Positions 36,316 through 47,325 of a stretch of DNA of 64,000 bases are shown here, piece by piece (position 1 is the first letter of the stretch; each line of letters begins with the position of its first letter). The translations under genes were made by a program, and so were the position numbers. The notes below the pieces were generated by a model, which saw nothing but the letters and a program-made list of their open reading frames with translations, searched no databases and had not been told where the DNA came from. Source of the DNA: Gigantopelta aegis (Eukaryota > Mollusca > Gastropoda > Neomphalida > Peltospiridae); NCBI RefSeq assembly GCF_016097555.1, contig NC_054713.1:124001-188000 (forward strand), in the 5' to 3' direction.

Positions 36316-36419
36316 GAAAACGTCAAACATTGCATAAACAAAACAATATCATTCATTACATAATATTATTTTACTGTATTAAATAAAAATGTTTCGGTTT
36401 TAAAATTTGCTAGTGTGTG

Positions 36420-36815
36420 CTAGAGTCAGCCCTGTATTTGGTTTGTAGAACTAACAGCTATTCGGTAACTCATAGAGTCAGCTCTGTATTTGGTTTGTAT
36501 AGCTAACAGCTATCTGGTAACTTGTACAGCCATGGCTGTTTGGTGAACTAACAGCTATTCAGTGACTAGTAAAGCCAGCCCTCTGTTTCGTTGTGTAACT
36601 AACGGCTGTTTGGTGACTCGTAGCCCTGACAGTTAGCCCAGTATTTGGTTTGTATAGCTAACAGCTACCTGGTAACTTGTACAGCCATGGCTGTTTGGTG
36701 AACTAACAGCTATTCAGTGACTAGTAAAGCCTGCCCTCTGTTTCGTTGTGCAACTAACGGCTGTTTGGTGACTGGTAGCCCTGACAGTTAGCCCAGTATT
36801 TGGTTTGTAATGAGA
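36420..36815 (+). repeat. degenerate 55-bp repeat with about 180-bp higher order
   Basis: Units around ACTAACAGCTATTCGGTAACT and GTATTTGGTTTGTA. A three-unit block (36480-36640) is repeated at 36655-36815. Confidence 0.8.
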
Positions 36816-37128
36816 AAAGATTTTTACATTAGATTGCACTTCTCAACTACAGCTGAGTGGGATGGAAACAGTTAACAATTACATGTTCTCTACTGTATAA
36901 ATCTCCAAATGCAGGTCTAGACATTGTCACCAAATTATCAATGATTATAAACTTCAAAGATTGCACAAAGCCACTGGCTTTTAAACAAAATATCAATCAC
37001 TGTATTTGTCAAATTAAAATAAAATTCAACAGTTGTTTTTACAATTCGCAATTGGTGACTGGCAGGGCTACCCAACCATCCCGTCTCACCCCCACCCACC
37101 CCTGTAAAGCTTGTTTCTCTTCACACAG

Positions 37129-37225
37129 AGTGAGTATTCCACGTTCTACTCTGGAGACTCCGACACGCATCCAGCCTCATCGACGCAGCAGTTTTGACTC
37201 GACAGACTCATGTGCACTCTCTCAG
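37129..37225 (+). CDS. MIIP: MIIP coding exon 5 (conserved VSIPRSTL..PHRR.SFD block)
   Basis: 97 nt between TCTTCACACAG and GTGAGCC. It encodes R-V-S-I-P-R-S-T-L-E-T-P-T-R-I-Q-P-H-R-R, then SSFDSTDSCALSQ. The VSIPRSTL and PHRR.SFD.SD motifs are the strongest match to MIIP. It ends in phase 0. Confidence 0.93.
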
Positions 37226-37274
37226 GTGAGCCGACTTATCACAGTAAATTGTCAAACTCTTCAAGTAGTCTCAG

Positions 37275-37425
37275 GCAGCATGGCGCTGATTAAGGCATGA
37301 TGGCGCTGATTAAGGCATGATGGCGATGATCAAGGCATGATGTCACTGATTAAGGCATGATGTCACTGATTAAGGCATGATGGCGATGATTAAGACATGA
37401 TGGTGAAGATTAAGGCATTATGGCG
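37275..37425 (+). repeat. 20-bp minisatellite in intron 5
   Basis: About seven units of GGCATGATGGCGCTGATTAA beginning about 50 nt after the exon 5 donor. It does not contain the donor itself. Confidence 0.9.
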
Positions 37426-37479
37426 CAAGGCTATTGGTGCTGCACAATGTTCAAACAAGCTAGTAAAAATGCTACCTTT

Positions 37480-38083
37480 GTATCATTATACTATTCTGGC
37501 TGCCAGAAAGTGTCTGTGAAATAAACATGTGGTATGTGCCATCCTGGATGCCAGAAAGTGTTTGTGGAATAACCCTTTGGTATGTGCCGTACTGATTGCC
37601 AAAAAGTGTGTGTGAAATAACCTCTGACTGATGCTTGTGAAATAACCTCTGACTGATGCTTGTGAAATAACCTCTTGACTAATGTGTGTGAAATAACCCG
37701 ATTGTTTAATAACCTCTGACATGTTTGTTTTCAGCACTGTCTGCCAGAAAGTATGTGTGAAATAACCTCTGCCTGAGGTGTGTGAAATAACCTCCAACTG
37801 AGGTGTGTGAAATAACCTCTGGCTGATGTTTGTTAAATAACCTCCGACTGATGTTTGTTAAATAATCTCCGACTGATGTGTGTGAAATAACCTCTGACTG
37901 GTGTGTGTTAAATAACCTCCGACTGGTGTGTTAAATAACCTCCGATTGGTGTGTGTGAAATAACCTCCAACTGGTGTGTGTGAAATAACCTCTGACTGCT
38001 GTATGTGAAATAACCTCTGAGGTGTGTGAAATAACCTCCGACTGATGTTTGTTAAATAACCTCTGACTGATGTTTGTTTTCAG
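37480..38083 (+). repeat. 25-bp-class minisatellite ending at the exon 6 acceptor
   Basis: Units of GTGTGTGAAATAACCTCTGA with variable ends. The last unit supplies the TGTTTGTTTTCAG acceptor. An internal unit (37718-37746) carries the same TGTTTGTTTTCAG plus CACTGTCTGC, a copy of the acceptor and first ten exon bases. Confidence 0.9.
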
Positions 38084-38188
38084 CACTGTCTGCTCGGGTG
38101 GGAGAACTCTCGACCCGCCATGATGCCGGCTGCCACGACCGTTGGCCTGAGTGATGCGACCGGTGAACTCAAGTCACGACTCACCACG
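38084..38188 (+). CDS. MIIP: MIIP coding exon 6
   Basis: 105 nt, phase 0 at both ends. It starts H-C-L-L-G-W-E-N, matching the HCL.GW segment that follows the PHRR block in MIIP. The donor is CACCACG/GTACAC, weak by consensus, and is the seed of the next array. Confidence 0.9.
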
Positions 38189-40075
38189 GTACACTGACTC
38201 AATGTTTTATAGACTTACCACTGTACACTGACTCAATGTTTTATAGATATGTCACGGTACACTGACTCAATGTTTTATAGACTTACTACGGTACACTGTC
38301 TCAATGTTTTATACTCACCACGGTACACTGACTCAATGTATTATAGACTTGTCACGGTATACTGACTCAATGTTTTATAGACTTACCATGGTACACTGAC
38401 TCAATGTTTTATAGACTTACCATGGTACACTGACTCAATGTTTTATAGACTTGTCACGGTACACCGACTCGATGTTTTATAGACTTGCCATGGTACACTG
38501 ACTCAATGTTTATAGACTTACCACGGTACAGTGACTCAATGTATTATAGACTTACCACGGTACACTGACTCAATGTTTTATAGACTTACCACGGTACACT
38601 GACTCAATGTTTATAGACTTACCACGGTACAGTGACTCAATGTTTTATAGACTTACCACAGTACTGACTCGATGTTTTATAGACTTACCACGGTACACTG
38701 ACTCGATGTTTTATAGACTTACCACAGTACACTGACTCGATGTTTTATAGACCTGTCACGGTACACTGACTTGATGTTTTATAGACTTACCATGGTACAC
38801 TGACTCAATGTTTATAGACTTACCACGGTACAGTGACTCAATGTATTATAGACTTATCACAGTACACTGAATCAATGTTTTATAGACTTACCACGGTACA
38901 CTGACTCGATGTTTTATAGACTTACCACGGTAAGCTGACTCGATGTTTTATAGACTTGTCACGGTACACTGACTCAATGTTTTATAGACTTGTCACTATA
39001 CATGGACTCAATGTTTTATAGACTCGTCACAGTACAACGACTCAATGTTTTTTAGACTTGTCACGGTACACTGACTCGATGTTTTATAGACTTACCATGG
39101 TACACTGACTCAATGTTTATAGACTTACCACGGTACAGTGACTCAATGTATTATAGACTTATCACAGTACACTGAATCAATGTTTTATAGACTTACCACG
39201 GTACACTGACTCGATGTTTTATAGACTTACCACGGTAAGCTGACTCGATGTTTTATAGACTTGTCACTATACATGGACTCAATGTTTTATAGACTCGTCA
39301 CGGTACAATGACTCAATGTTTTATAGACTTACCATGGTACACTGACTCAATGTTTATAGACTTACCACAGTACAGCGACTCAATGTTTTATAGACTTACC
39401 ACGGTACACTGACTCAATGTTTTAGACTTGTCACGGTACACTGACTCAATGTTTTATAGACTCTTTACAGTACAATGACTCAATATTTTATAGACTTGTC
39501 ACGGTACACTGACTCGATGTTTTATAGACTTACCATGGTACACTGACTCAATGTTTATAGACTTACCATGGTACAGTGACTCAATGTATTATAGACTTAT
39601 CACAGTACACTGAATCAATGTTTTATAGACTTACGACGGTACACTGACTCGATGTTTTATAGACTTGTCACGGTAAGCTGACTCGATGTTTTATAGACTT
39701 GTCATGGTACACTGACTCAATGTTTTATAGACTTGTCACTATACATGGACTCAATGTTTTATAGACTTGTCACGGTACACTGAATCTATGTTTTATAGAC
39801 TTACCATGGTACACTGACTCAATGTTTTATAGACTCGTTACGGTACAATGACTCAATGTTTTATAGACTTACCATGGTACAATGACTCAATGTTTATAGA
39901 CTTACCACGGTACAGCGACTCAATGTTTTATAGACTTACCACGGTACACTGACTCAATGTTTTATAGACTTGCCACGGTACACTGACTCAATGTTTTATA
40001 GACTTACCACGGTACACTGAATCAATGTTTTATAGACTTACACTGATTCAATGTTTTATAGATTTTCAGGATGTA
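38172..40075 (+). repeat. intron-6 minisatellite duplicating the exon 6 donor (34-bp unit)
   Basis: More than 50 units of ACT(T)ACCACGGTACACTGAC plus TCAATGTTTTATAG. The ACCACG/GTACAC core is the exon 6 end and donor. Variants ACCATGGTAC, GTCACGGTAC and others recur in blocks (the 38790-38990 pattern is seen again at 39090-39290), indicating multi-unit copying. Confidence 0.95.
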
Positions 40076-40079
40076 TTTT

Positions 40080-40430
40080 GAGCAGTCAAGTGAGTTTAAA
40101 TGTATATATATTTACTGTAGTAAAATGAGTTTTAAATGTTTTGACAGTGGTAAAATGAGTTTTTAAAATATATATTTACATCTGTATTACAATTAAACGA
40201 GTTTAAACGTGTTTGCAATAGTGAAATAGTTTAAATCATGTATTTACATCAGTGAAATGAGTTTAAATATGTATTTACTGCAGTAAAGTGGACTTAAATA
40301 TGTATTTGTTGCAGTGAAATGAGTTTAAATATGTATTTACTGCAGTAAAGTGAACTTAAATGTGTATTTACAACAGTAAAGTGAACTTAAATGTGTATTT
40401 ACAACAGTAAAATGAATTTTAAATTATTCA
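40080..40430 (+). repeat. degenerate A/T-rich tandem repeat (about 38 bp) in intron 6
   Basis: Units of GAGTTTAAATATGTATTTAC plus TGCAGTAAAATGA, strongly diverged. Confidence 0.75.
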
Positions 40431-40539
40431 CAGCCATAGATATATAAACTCCCAGTTTTATAAGGGAGCAGGCTGATTTTTGCCCCAATCTGGATTGCAA
40501 CATTTATTCATATTAATTAGCTTTACTACCAGTAAGCTA

Positions 40540-40690
40540 CATTGTATGTAGAGTTGGAAACAAATCACTAAGCATTTTTACATAAATTACAACTAATATT
40601 GTGGGTAGAATGATGGAAATACATGGTAAAAAGGTTTCAGACCAGCTCATTTCGCCCGAATATCTTTATCTTTTTTGGCCGAGGTCAAGG
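40540..40690. repeat. dispersed repeat shared with 10190-10340
   Basis: Shares AATATTGTGGGTAGAATGAT, GGAAATACATG and TTTCAG(A/G)CCAGC with the repeat inside the transposon cluster. Confidence 0.6.
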
Positions 40691-40699
40691 GTTTTCTCC

Positions 40700-40845
40700 A
40701 GGAGTGAAATGAGTTAAATGATGTTTTATTTAGTAAAATGAGTTTAAATGATGTTCTATTTAGTTAAATGAGTTTAAATGATGTTCTGTTTAGTGAAAGG
40801 AGTTTAAATGGTGTTCTATTTAGTAAAATGAGTTTAGTGTTTGAC
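40700..40845 (+). repeat. about 30-bp minisatellite before exon 7
   Basis: Four to five units of GTAAAATGAGTTTAAATGAT plus GTTCTATTTA, ending about 30 nt before the exon 7 acceptor. Confidence 0.85.
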
Positions 40846-40859
40846 ATGTTTCTCTACAG

Positions 40860-41153
40860 ACTCTAGCTGAAGCAGAGAGGTTGGCATCGACCTACTCGTG
40901 GCCGGTGACCCAGCCAACCACTCACAGGCCCGACCAGTTTCCCACGTGGAGGAAACAGTATCACGACACTGTCATGAACATGACCGCCCCGGCCTTGAAG
41001 AATGTAACGTGCACGTCCCACAGCCGACCCGACCGAGAGACGGTGAGGAGAAACACGGACGAGTTGCTCAACTCAACGTACTCACTCATGTATGAGATGG
41101 AGCGACTGAAGAAAGAACGAGAACTCAGTGGACAGACGAAAACAGTGAAATAA
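40860..41153 (+). CDS. MIIP: MIIP terminal coding exon 7
   Basis: Acceptor TTTCTCTACAG, phase 0, 97 codons plus TAA at 41151-41153. It encodes T-L-A-E-A-E-R-L and a C-terminal stretch with RNTDELLNSTYSLMYEMERL, a probable helical segment, and ends K-T-V-K. Conservation with vertebrate MIIP is weaker here, so this exon is assigned by splice phase, position and the matching stop. The last codons seed the 3' UTR array. Confidence 0.82.
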   Translation, partial: TLAEAERLASTYSWPVTQPTTHRPDQFPTWRKQYHDTVMNMTAPALKNVTCTSHSRPDRETVRRNTDELLNSTYSLMYEMERLKKERELSGQTKTVK

Positions 41154-42000
41154 AGTTTGAAATAGCAACGAAAACAGTGAAATAGTGTTTGAAATATCAA
41201 CGAAAATAGGGAAATGGTGTTTGAAATATCAACAAAAACTGTGAAATAGTGTGTAATATTAACGAAGACAGTGACATAGTTTTTGAAATATAAACACTGG
41301 TTCAGTAAAAACAGTGAAATAGTGTTTGAAATATCAACGAAAACAGTGAAATAGTGTGTAATATTAACGAAAACAGTGAAATAGTGTTTGAAATATAAAC
41401 ACTGGTTCAGTAATATCAACACTGGTTCAGAAATATCAACACTGGTTTTCAGTAATGTCATTAAAAACAGTGTTAGTTTGAAATATCAACACTGGTTTTC
41501 AGTAATGTCATTAAAAACAGTGTTAGTTTGAAATATCAATCTTGGTGTTTAGTAATTTAACAACAAAAACTGAAATATTGACACTGGTTTTCAGTAAATT
41601 CTATAAAAACTGAAACTTTGAAATATCAATAAAACCAGTGAAATGGTGTTAGAAATATCAATACAAGTTTTTAGTAATAACAAAAATAGTTTCAGAAATA
41701 TCAACACTTTTAGTAATATCAATAATAATGGTGAAATATGTGTAGAGTTTGAAATAGTTTTATAATATCAAACAAAGTGTTTGAAATATCAGCATAGGTT
41801 TTTATAATATCAACAAAAACTGAGAAATAGTGTGAAATATCAAGATTGGTTTTATATCAACAAAGACAGAGAAAGTGTTTTAAATATCAACACAGGATTT
41901 TATATCAACAAGCACTGAGAAATAGTGTTTGAAATATCAAATTAGGTAATATAAACTGAAATATATGTAGTGTTTGAAATATCAACACAGGTGTTGTGTA
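41130..42000 (+). repeat. 3' UTR minisatellite duplicating the MIIP stop region
   Basis: Units of ACGAAAACAGTGAAATA(A/G) plus TGTTTGAAATATCA, initially 30-36 bp and increasingly degenerate downstream. The first unit is the end of the coding sequence, including the stop. Confidence 0.85.
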
Positions 42001-42094
42001 TGGTAATGTCAAACCGTGTTTGAAATATCAACACATTTTTGACAAAGTGATGGACACAATCTCAGTTAGGCTACATCAATATCACAAAGTGTAC

Positions 42095-42940
42095 AATGAA
42101 TTTTATTTCAATTTATTTTTGTGCCGATATCCAATGAAGGTTCAAGCACGCTGTCCTGGGCACACACCACAGCTATCTGGGCTGTCTGTCCAGAACAGTG
42201 GGTTAGTTGTTAGTGGTGAGAACAGGGTGTAGTGGTCTTACACCTTCCCACTGAGTCGTTAAAACTCGCTCTGGGTGGAGCCGGTACTGGGATGTGTAAC
42301 TCGCTCTGGGTGGGAGCCGGTACTGGGATATGTAACTCACTCTGGGTGGGAGTCGGTACTGGGATGTGTAACTCACTCTGGGTGGGAGTCGGTACTGGGA
42401 TGTGTAACTCGCTCTGGGTGGGAGTCGGTACTGGGATGTGCAACTCACTCTGGGTGGGAGCCGGTACTGGGATGTGTAACTCGCTCTGGGTGGGAGTCGG
42501 TACTGGGATGTGTAACTCACTCTGGGTGAGATCCGATACTGGAATGTGTAACTTGCTCTGGGTGGGATCCAGTACTGGGATGTGTAACTCGCTCTGGGTG
42601 GGAGTCGGTACTGGGATGTGTAACTCGCTCTGGGTGGGAGTCAGTACTGGGATGTGTAACTCGCTCTGGGTGGGAGTCAGTACTGGGATGTGTAACTCAC
42701 TCTGGGTGGGAGTCGGTACTGGGATGTGTAACCTGATACTGGGATGTGTAACTCACTCTGGGTGGGATCCGGTACTGGGATGTGTAACTCACTCTGGGTG
42801 AGATCTGATACTGGAATGTGTAACTCACTCTGGGTGAGATCTGATACTGGGATGTGTAACTCACTCTGGGTGGGATCCGGTACTGGGATGTTAACCCTGT
42901 ATCTACCAGCCTTGTCCAATGGTTTAACCCCGAAACCGGT
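42095..42940 (-). mobile_element. SINE of a second gastropod family with internal tandem expansion
   Basis: On the minus strand the head (42940 down) has TACAACCGGTTTCGGGGTTA and GGTTAACATCCCAGTACCGG. The body has AACGACTCAGTGGGAAGGTG and CCCAGATAGCTGTGGTGTG, and the tail has a TTGAAATAAAATTCATT-like end at 42095. I recognise this order from gastropod genomes. The array at 42262-42893 splits it between head and body. Confidence 0.75.
42262..42893 (-). repeat. 36-bp minisatellite inside the SINE
   Basis: About 17 units of (minus strand) CCCAGTACCGGCTCCCACCC plus AGAGCGAGTTACACAT. The core CCCAGTACCGG..CCCACCCAGAGCGAG is SINE sequence, so the array arose by amplifying an internal piece of the SINE. 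Confidence 0.88.
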
Positions 42941-44115
42941 TGTAAATAAAAAGCTATTTACATGTACTTCCATTTACTGATTTATAATGTGTTATGGGTT
43001 AACATTGTGAATTGTAAGTCCTAGCTTGCTGTTCCGTAGTGGAGAAGTAATCATGATGGTTTAGTGATACGGTTAACATAAGCTAAACATTAACTAAAGT
43101 ATATCAACTTGTCGCTGTATTATTTTAGTTTTGTATAGTTACATATAATAAATTATATTTTGAATACTACATGTGTATATATAGTACAATAAATTATATT
43201 TTGATAGACATTGGTTACAAGTTGTTTTCACTGGTGCAGCAGGGCTCAGAATATCAGGGGCCCAATTCACAAAACTCCCCTAGGCTTGTTTCAATCATCT
43301 TTGCTAAAAAAAATTGCACTAAATACAAAATATCAAAGTTAAAGAGGGTTTCAGAATAATTAAATTTCCATTGCATTCTTTACAATATAACGTCATCCCA
43401 TTGGTCCAGCCGTAACAGGAGTTTAACTTCTTGATGAACTAAAAATTACTTCATCAGAGAATGTCACGTTATGTTATATTGGTTATGTTATATTGGTAAT
43501 CGTCTTAATGAGCGTTATTGTTTATGGACCAAAAATAAATGATTTAAATTTAATTATAAGGATTGTCTGTTAATTTCTTTTATGTTCATCTGGGTATGAA
43601 AAAAATCCTCCACAAATTTGTGAGAACAGATTCAATTTACAGAATCGGATTGGGTTTTTTTTCAATACCCCATTGAACATAAAGAAATAACAATCCTCAA
43701 TTGGTTTTGGTGTTTAATGTATCTTTTTGGTGCATCTTTTATAGGACTGCTGCATCATTATGGGGGGGGTGGGGGGGGGGTAATTCATTGGTAAAGATGG
43801 CAACATTCCAGGATTGTTTGTAAGATTTCTGAGTGCCAGGAAAGAATTAACACTTAGTCAGTTTGGGGGAGTGTTTCTGCCTTATTAAGTTTATCAGTAT
43901 ACCAGTTTATCATTGCAGGATGCATGGCAATGCACCAGACAATGACTCATGCAAGTAGTCATATTGTCAAAACTCCTTTCCAACGGTCTTGTGAAGAGAT
44001 ACGATTTTTAAGATGTTTCTGTTGTTCAGATACATTTAGAATGCTGTACAAGGTTTTTGCTAAACACCATTTTAATTTTTTTATGCAAAGGTAAACATGG
44101 TGTCATATAACAACT
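42941..44115. other. intergenic, no gene recognised
   Basis: AT-rich sequence with a mollusc-repeat-like GGGGCCCAATTCACAAAACT motif (about 43258), a short G-run (about 43760) and no coding or RNA signals. Confidence 0.4.
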
Positions 44116-44117
44116 GA

Positions 44118-44290
44118 TACTATCCTGTCTGTGGGATGGTGCATATAAAAGATCCCTTGCTGCTAATGGAAAAATGTAGCGGGTTTTCTAACACTATATG
44201 TTAAAATTACCAAATGTTTCACATCTGATAGCCAATGATTAATAAATCAATGAGTGCTCTAGTGGTGTCATTAAACAAAACAAACTTTTA
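44118..44290 (+). mobile_element. SINE fragment
   Basis: ATCCTGTCTGTGGGATGGTG, CATATAAAAGATCCCTTGCT and GTGTCATTAAACAAAACAAA are landmarks of the tRNA-derived SINE; the tRNA head is missing. Confidence 0.8.
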
Positions 44291-44304
44291 ACTTGTGAAT
44301 CATC

Positions 44305-47300
44305 ACACACAGCCCTGTGGTGTAGGGTGTCCATCCATGATGCAATCACGATCTTTCATTTGTTAACACACAGACACAGCCCTGTGGTGTAGTGTGTCTT
44401 CCATGAGATGTCCATCCATGATGCAATCACGATCTTTCATTTGTTAACACAGCTCTGTGGTGTAATGTGTCCTCCATGAGATGTCCATCCATGATGCAAT
44501 CACGATCTTTCATTTGTTAACACAGCCCTGTGGTGTAGTGTGTCTTCCATGAGATGTCCATCCATGATGCAATCACGATCTTTCATTTGTTAACACACAG
44601 ACACAGCCCTGTGGTGTAATGTGTCCTCCATGAGATGTCCATCCATGATGCAATCACGATCTTTCATTTGTTAACACAGCCCTGTGGTGTAGTGTGTCTT
44701 CCATGAGATGTCTATTCATGATGCAATCACGATCTTTCATTTGTTAACACAGCCCTGTGGTGTAATGTGTCTTCCATGAGATGTCCATTCATGATGCAAT
44801 CACGATCTTTCATTTGTTAACACACAGACACAGCCCTGTGGTGTAGTGTGTGTTCCATGAGATGTCCATCCATGATGCAATCACGATCTTTCATTTGTTA
44901 AAACACAGACACAGCCCTGTGGTGTAGTTTGTCTTCCATGAGATGTCCATCCATGATGCAATCACGATCTTTCATTTGTTAACACAGCCCTGTGGTGTAG
45001 TGTGTCTTCCATGAGATGTCCATTCATGATGCAATCACGATCTTTTATTTGTTAACACACAGACACAGCCCTGTGGTGTAGTGTGTGTTCCATGAGATGT
45101 CCATTCATGATGCAATCACGATCTTTCATTTGTTAACACACAGTCACAGCCCTGTGGTGTAGTGTGTGTTCCATGAGATGTCCATCCATGATGCAATCAC
45201 GATCTTTCATTTGTTAACACACAGACACAGCCCTGTGGTGTAGTGTGTCTTCCATGAGATGTCCATTCATGATGCAATCACGATCTTTCATTTGTTAACA
45301 CAGCCCTGTGGTGTAATGTGTCTTCCATGAGATGTCCATTCATGATGCAATCACGATCTTTCATTTGTTAACACACAGACACAGCCCTGTGGTGTAGTGT
45401 GTGTTCCATGAGATGTCCATCCATGATGCAATCACGATCTTTCATTTGTTAAAACACAGACACAGCCCTGTGGTGTAGTGTGTCTTCCATGAGATGTCCA
45501 TCCATGATGCAATCACGATCTTTCATTTGTTAACACAGCCCTGTGGTGTAGTGTGTCTTCCATGAGATGTCCATTCATGATGCAATCACGATCTTTCATT
45601 TGTTAACACACAGACACAGCCCTGTGGTGTAGTGTGTGTTCCATGAGATGTCCATTCATGATGCAATCACGATCTTTCATTTGTTAACACACAGACACAG
45701 CCCTGTGGTGTAGTGTGTCTTCCATGAGATGTCCATTCATGATGCAATCACGATCTTTCATTTGTTAACACAGCCCTGTGGTGTAATGTGTCTTCCATGA
45801 GATGTCCATTCATGATGCAATCACGATCTTTCATTTGTTAACACAGCCCTGTGGTGTAATGTGTCTTCCATGAGATGTCCATTCATGATGCAATCACGAT
45901 CTTTCATTTGTTAAAACACAGACACAGCCCTGTGGTGTAGTGTGTCTTCCATGAGATGTCCATCCATGATGCAATCACGATCTTTCATTTGTTAACACAG
46001 CCCTGTGGTGTAGTGTGTCTTCCATGAGATGTCCATTCATGATGCAATCACGATCTTTCATTTGTTAAAACACAGACACAGCCCTGTGGTGTAGTGTGTC
46101 TTCCATGAGATGTCCATCCATGATGCAATCACGATCTTTCATTTGTTAACACAGCCCTGTGGTGTAGTGTGTCTTCCATGAGATGTCCATTCATGATGCA
46201 ATCACGATCTTTCATTTGTTAACACACAGAAACAGCCCTGTGGTGTAGTGTGTGTTCCATGAGATGTCCATTCATGATGCAATCACGATCTTTCATTTGT
46301 TAACACACAGACACAGCCCTGTGGTGTAGTGTGTCTTCCATGAGATGTCCATTCATGATGCAATCACGATCTTTCATTTGTTAACACACAGACACAGCCC
46401 TGTGGTGTAGTGTGTGTTCCATGAGATGTCCATTCATGATGCAATCACGATCTTTCATTTGTTAACACACAGACACAGCCCTGTGGTGTAGTGTGTCTTC
46501 CATGAGATGTCCATTCATGATGCAATCACGATCTTTCATTTGTTAACACAGCCCTGTGGTGTAATGTGTCTTCCATGAGATGTCCATTCATGATGCAATC
46601 ACGATCTTTCATTTGTTAACACACAGACACAGCCCTGTGGTGTAGTGTGTCTTCCATGAGATGTCCATCCATGATGCAGTCACGATCTTTCATTTGTTAA
46701 CACAGCCCTGTGGTGTAGTGTGTCTTCCATGAGATGTCCATCCATGATGCAATCACGATCTTTCATTTGTTAACACACAGAAACAGCCCTGTGGTGTAGT
46801 GTGTCTTCCATGAGATGTCCATTCATGATGCAATCACGATCTTTCATTTAACACACAGACACAGCCCTGTGGTGTAGTGTGTGTTCCATGAGATGTCCAT
46901 CCATGATGCAATCACGATCTTTCATTTGTTAACACACAGACACAGCCCTGTGGTGTAGTGCATCTTCCATGAGATGTCCATTCATGATGCAATCACGATC
47001 TTTCATTTGTTAACACAGCCCTGTGGTGTAGTGTGTCTTTCATGAGATGTCCATTCATGATGCAATCACGATCTTTCATTTGTTAACACAGCCCTGTGGT
47101 GTAATGTGTCTTCCATGAGATGTTCATCCATGATGCAATCACGATCTTTCATTTGTTAACACACAGACACAGCCCTGTGGTGTAGTGTGTGTTCCATGAG
47201 ATGTCCATCCATGATGCAATCACGATCTTTCATTTGTTAACACACAGACACAGCCCTGTGGTGTAGTGTGTGTTCCATGAGATGTCCATCCATGATGCAA

Positions 47301-47325
47301 TCACGATCTTTCATTTGTTAACATG
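44305..47325. repeat. 3-kb satellite, 74/82-bp units
   Basis: About 38 units of ACAGCCCTGTGGTGTAGTGT..CCATGAGATGTCCAT(C/T)C..ATGATGCAATCACGATCTTT..CATTTGTTAAC. Long and short units differ by an 8-bp ACACAGAC insertion, and the two types alternate in repeated blocks. It is AT/GC balanced and highly homogeneous, implying recent amplification. No open frame. Confidence 0.96.

Noticed and set aside
42203..42980. Repetitive ORFs on both strands
   Set aside because: The 36-bp unit is a multiple of three and stop-poor; it is SINE-derived minisatellite, not a repeat protein gene.
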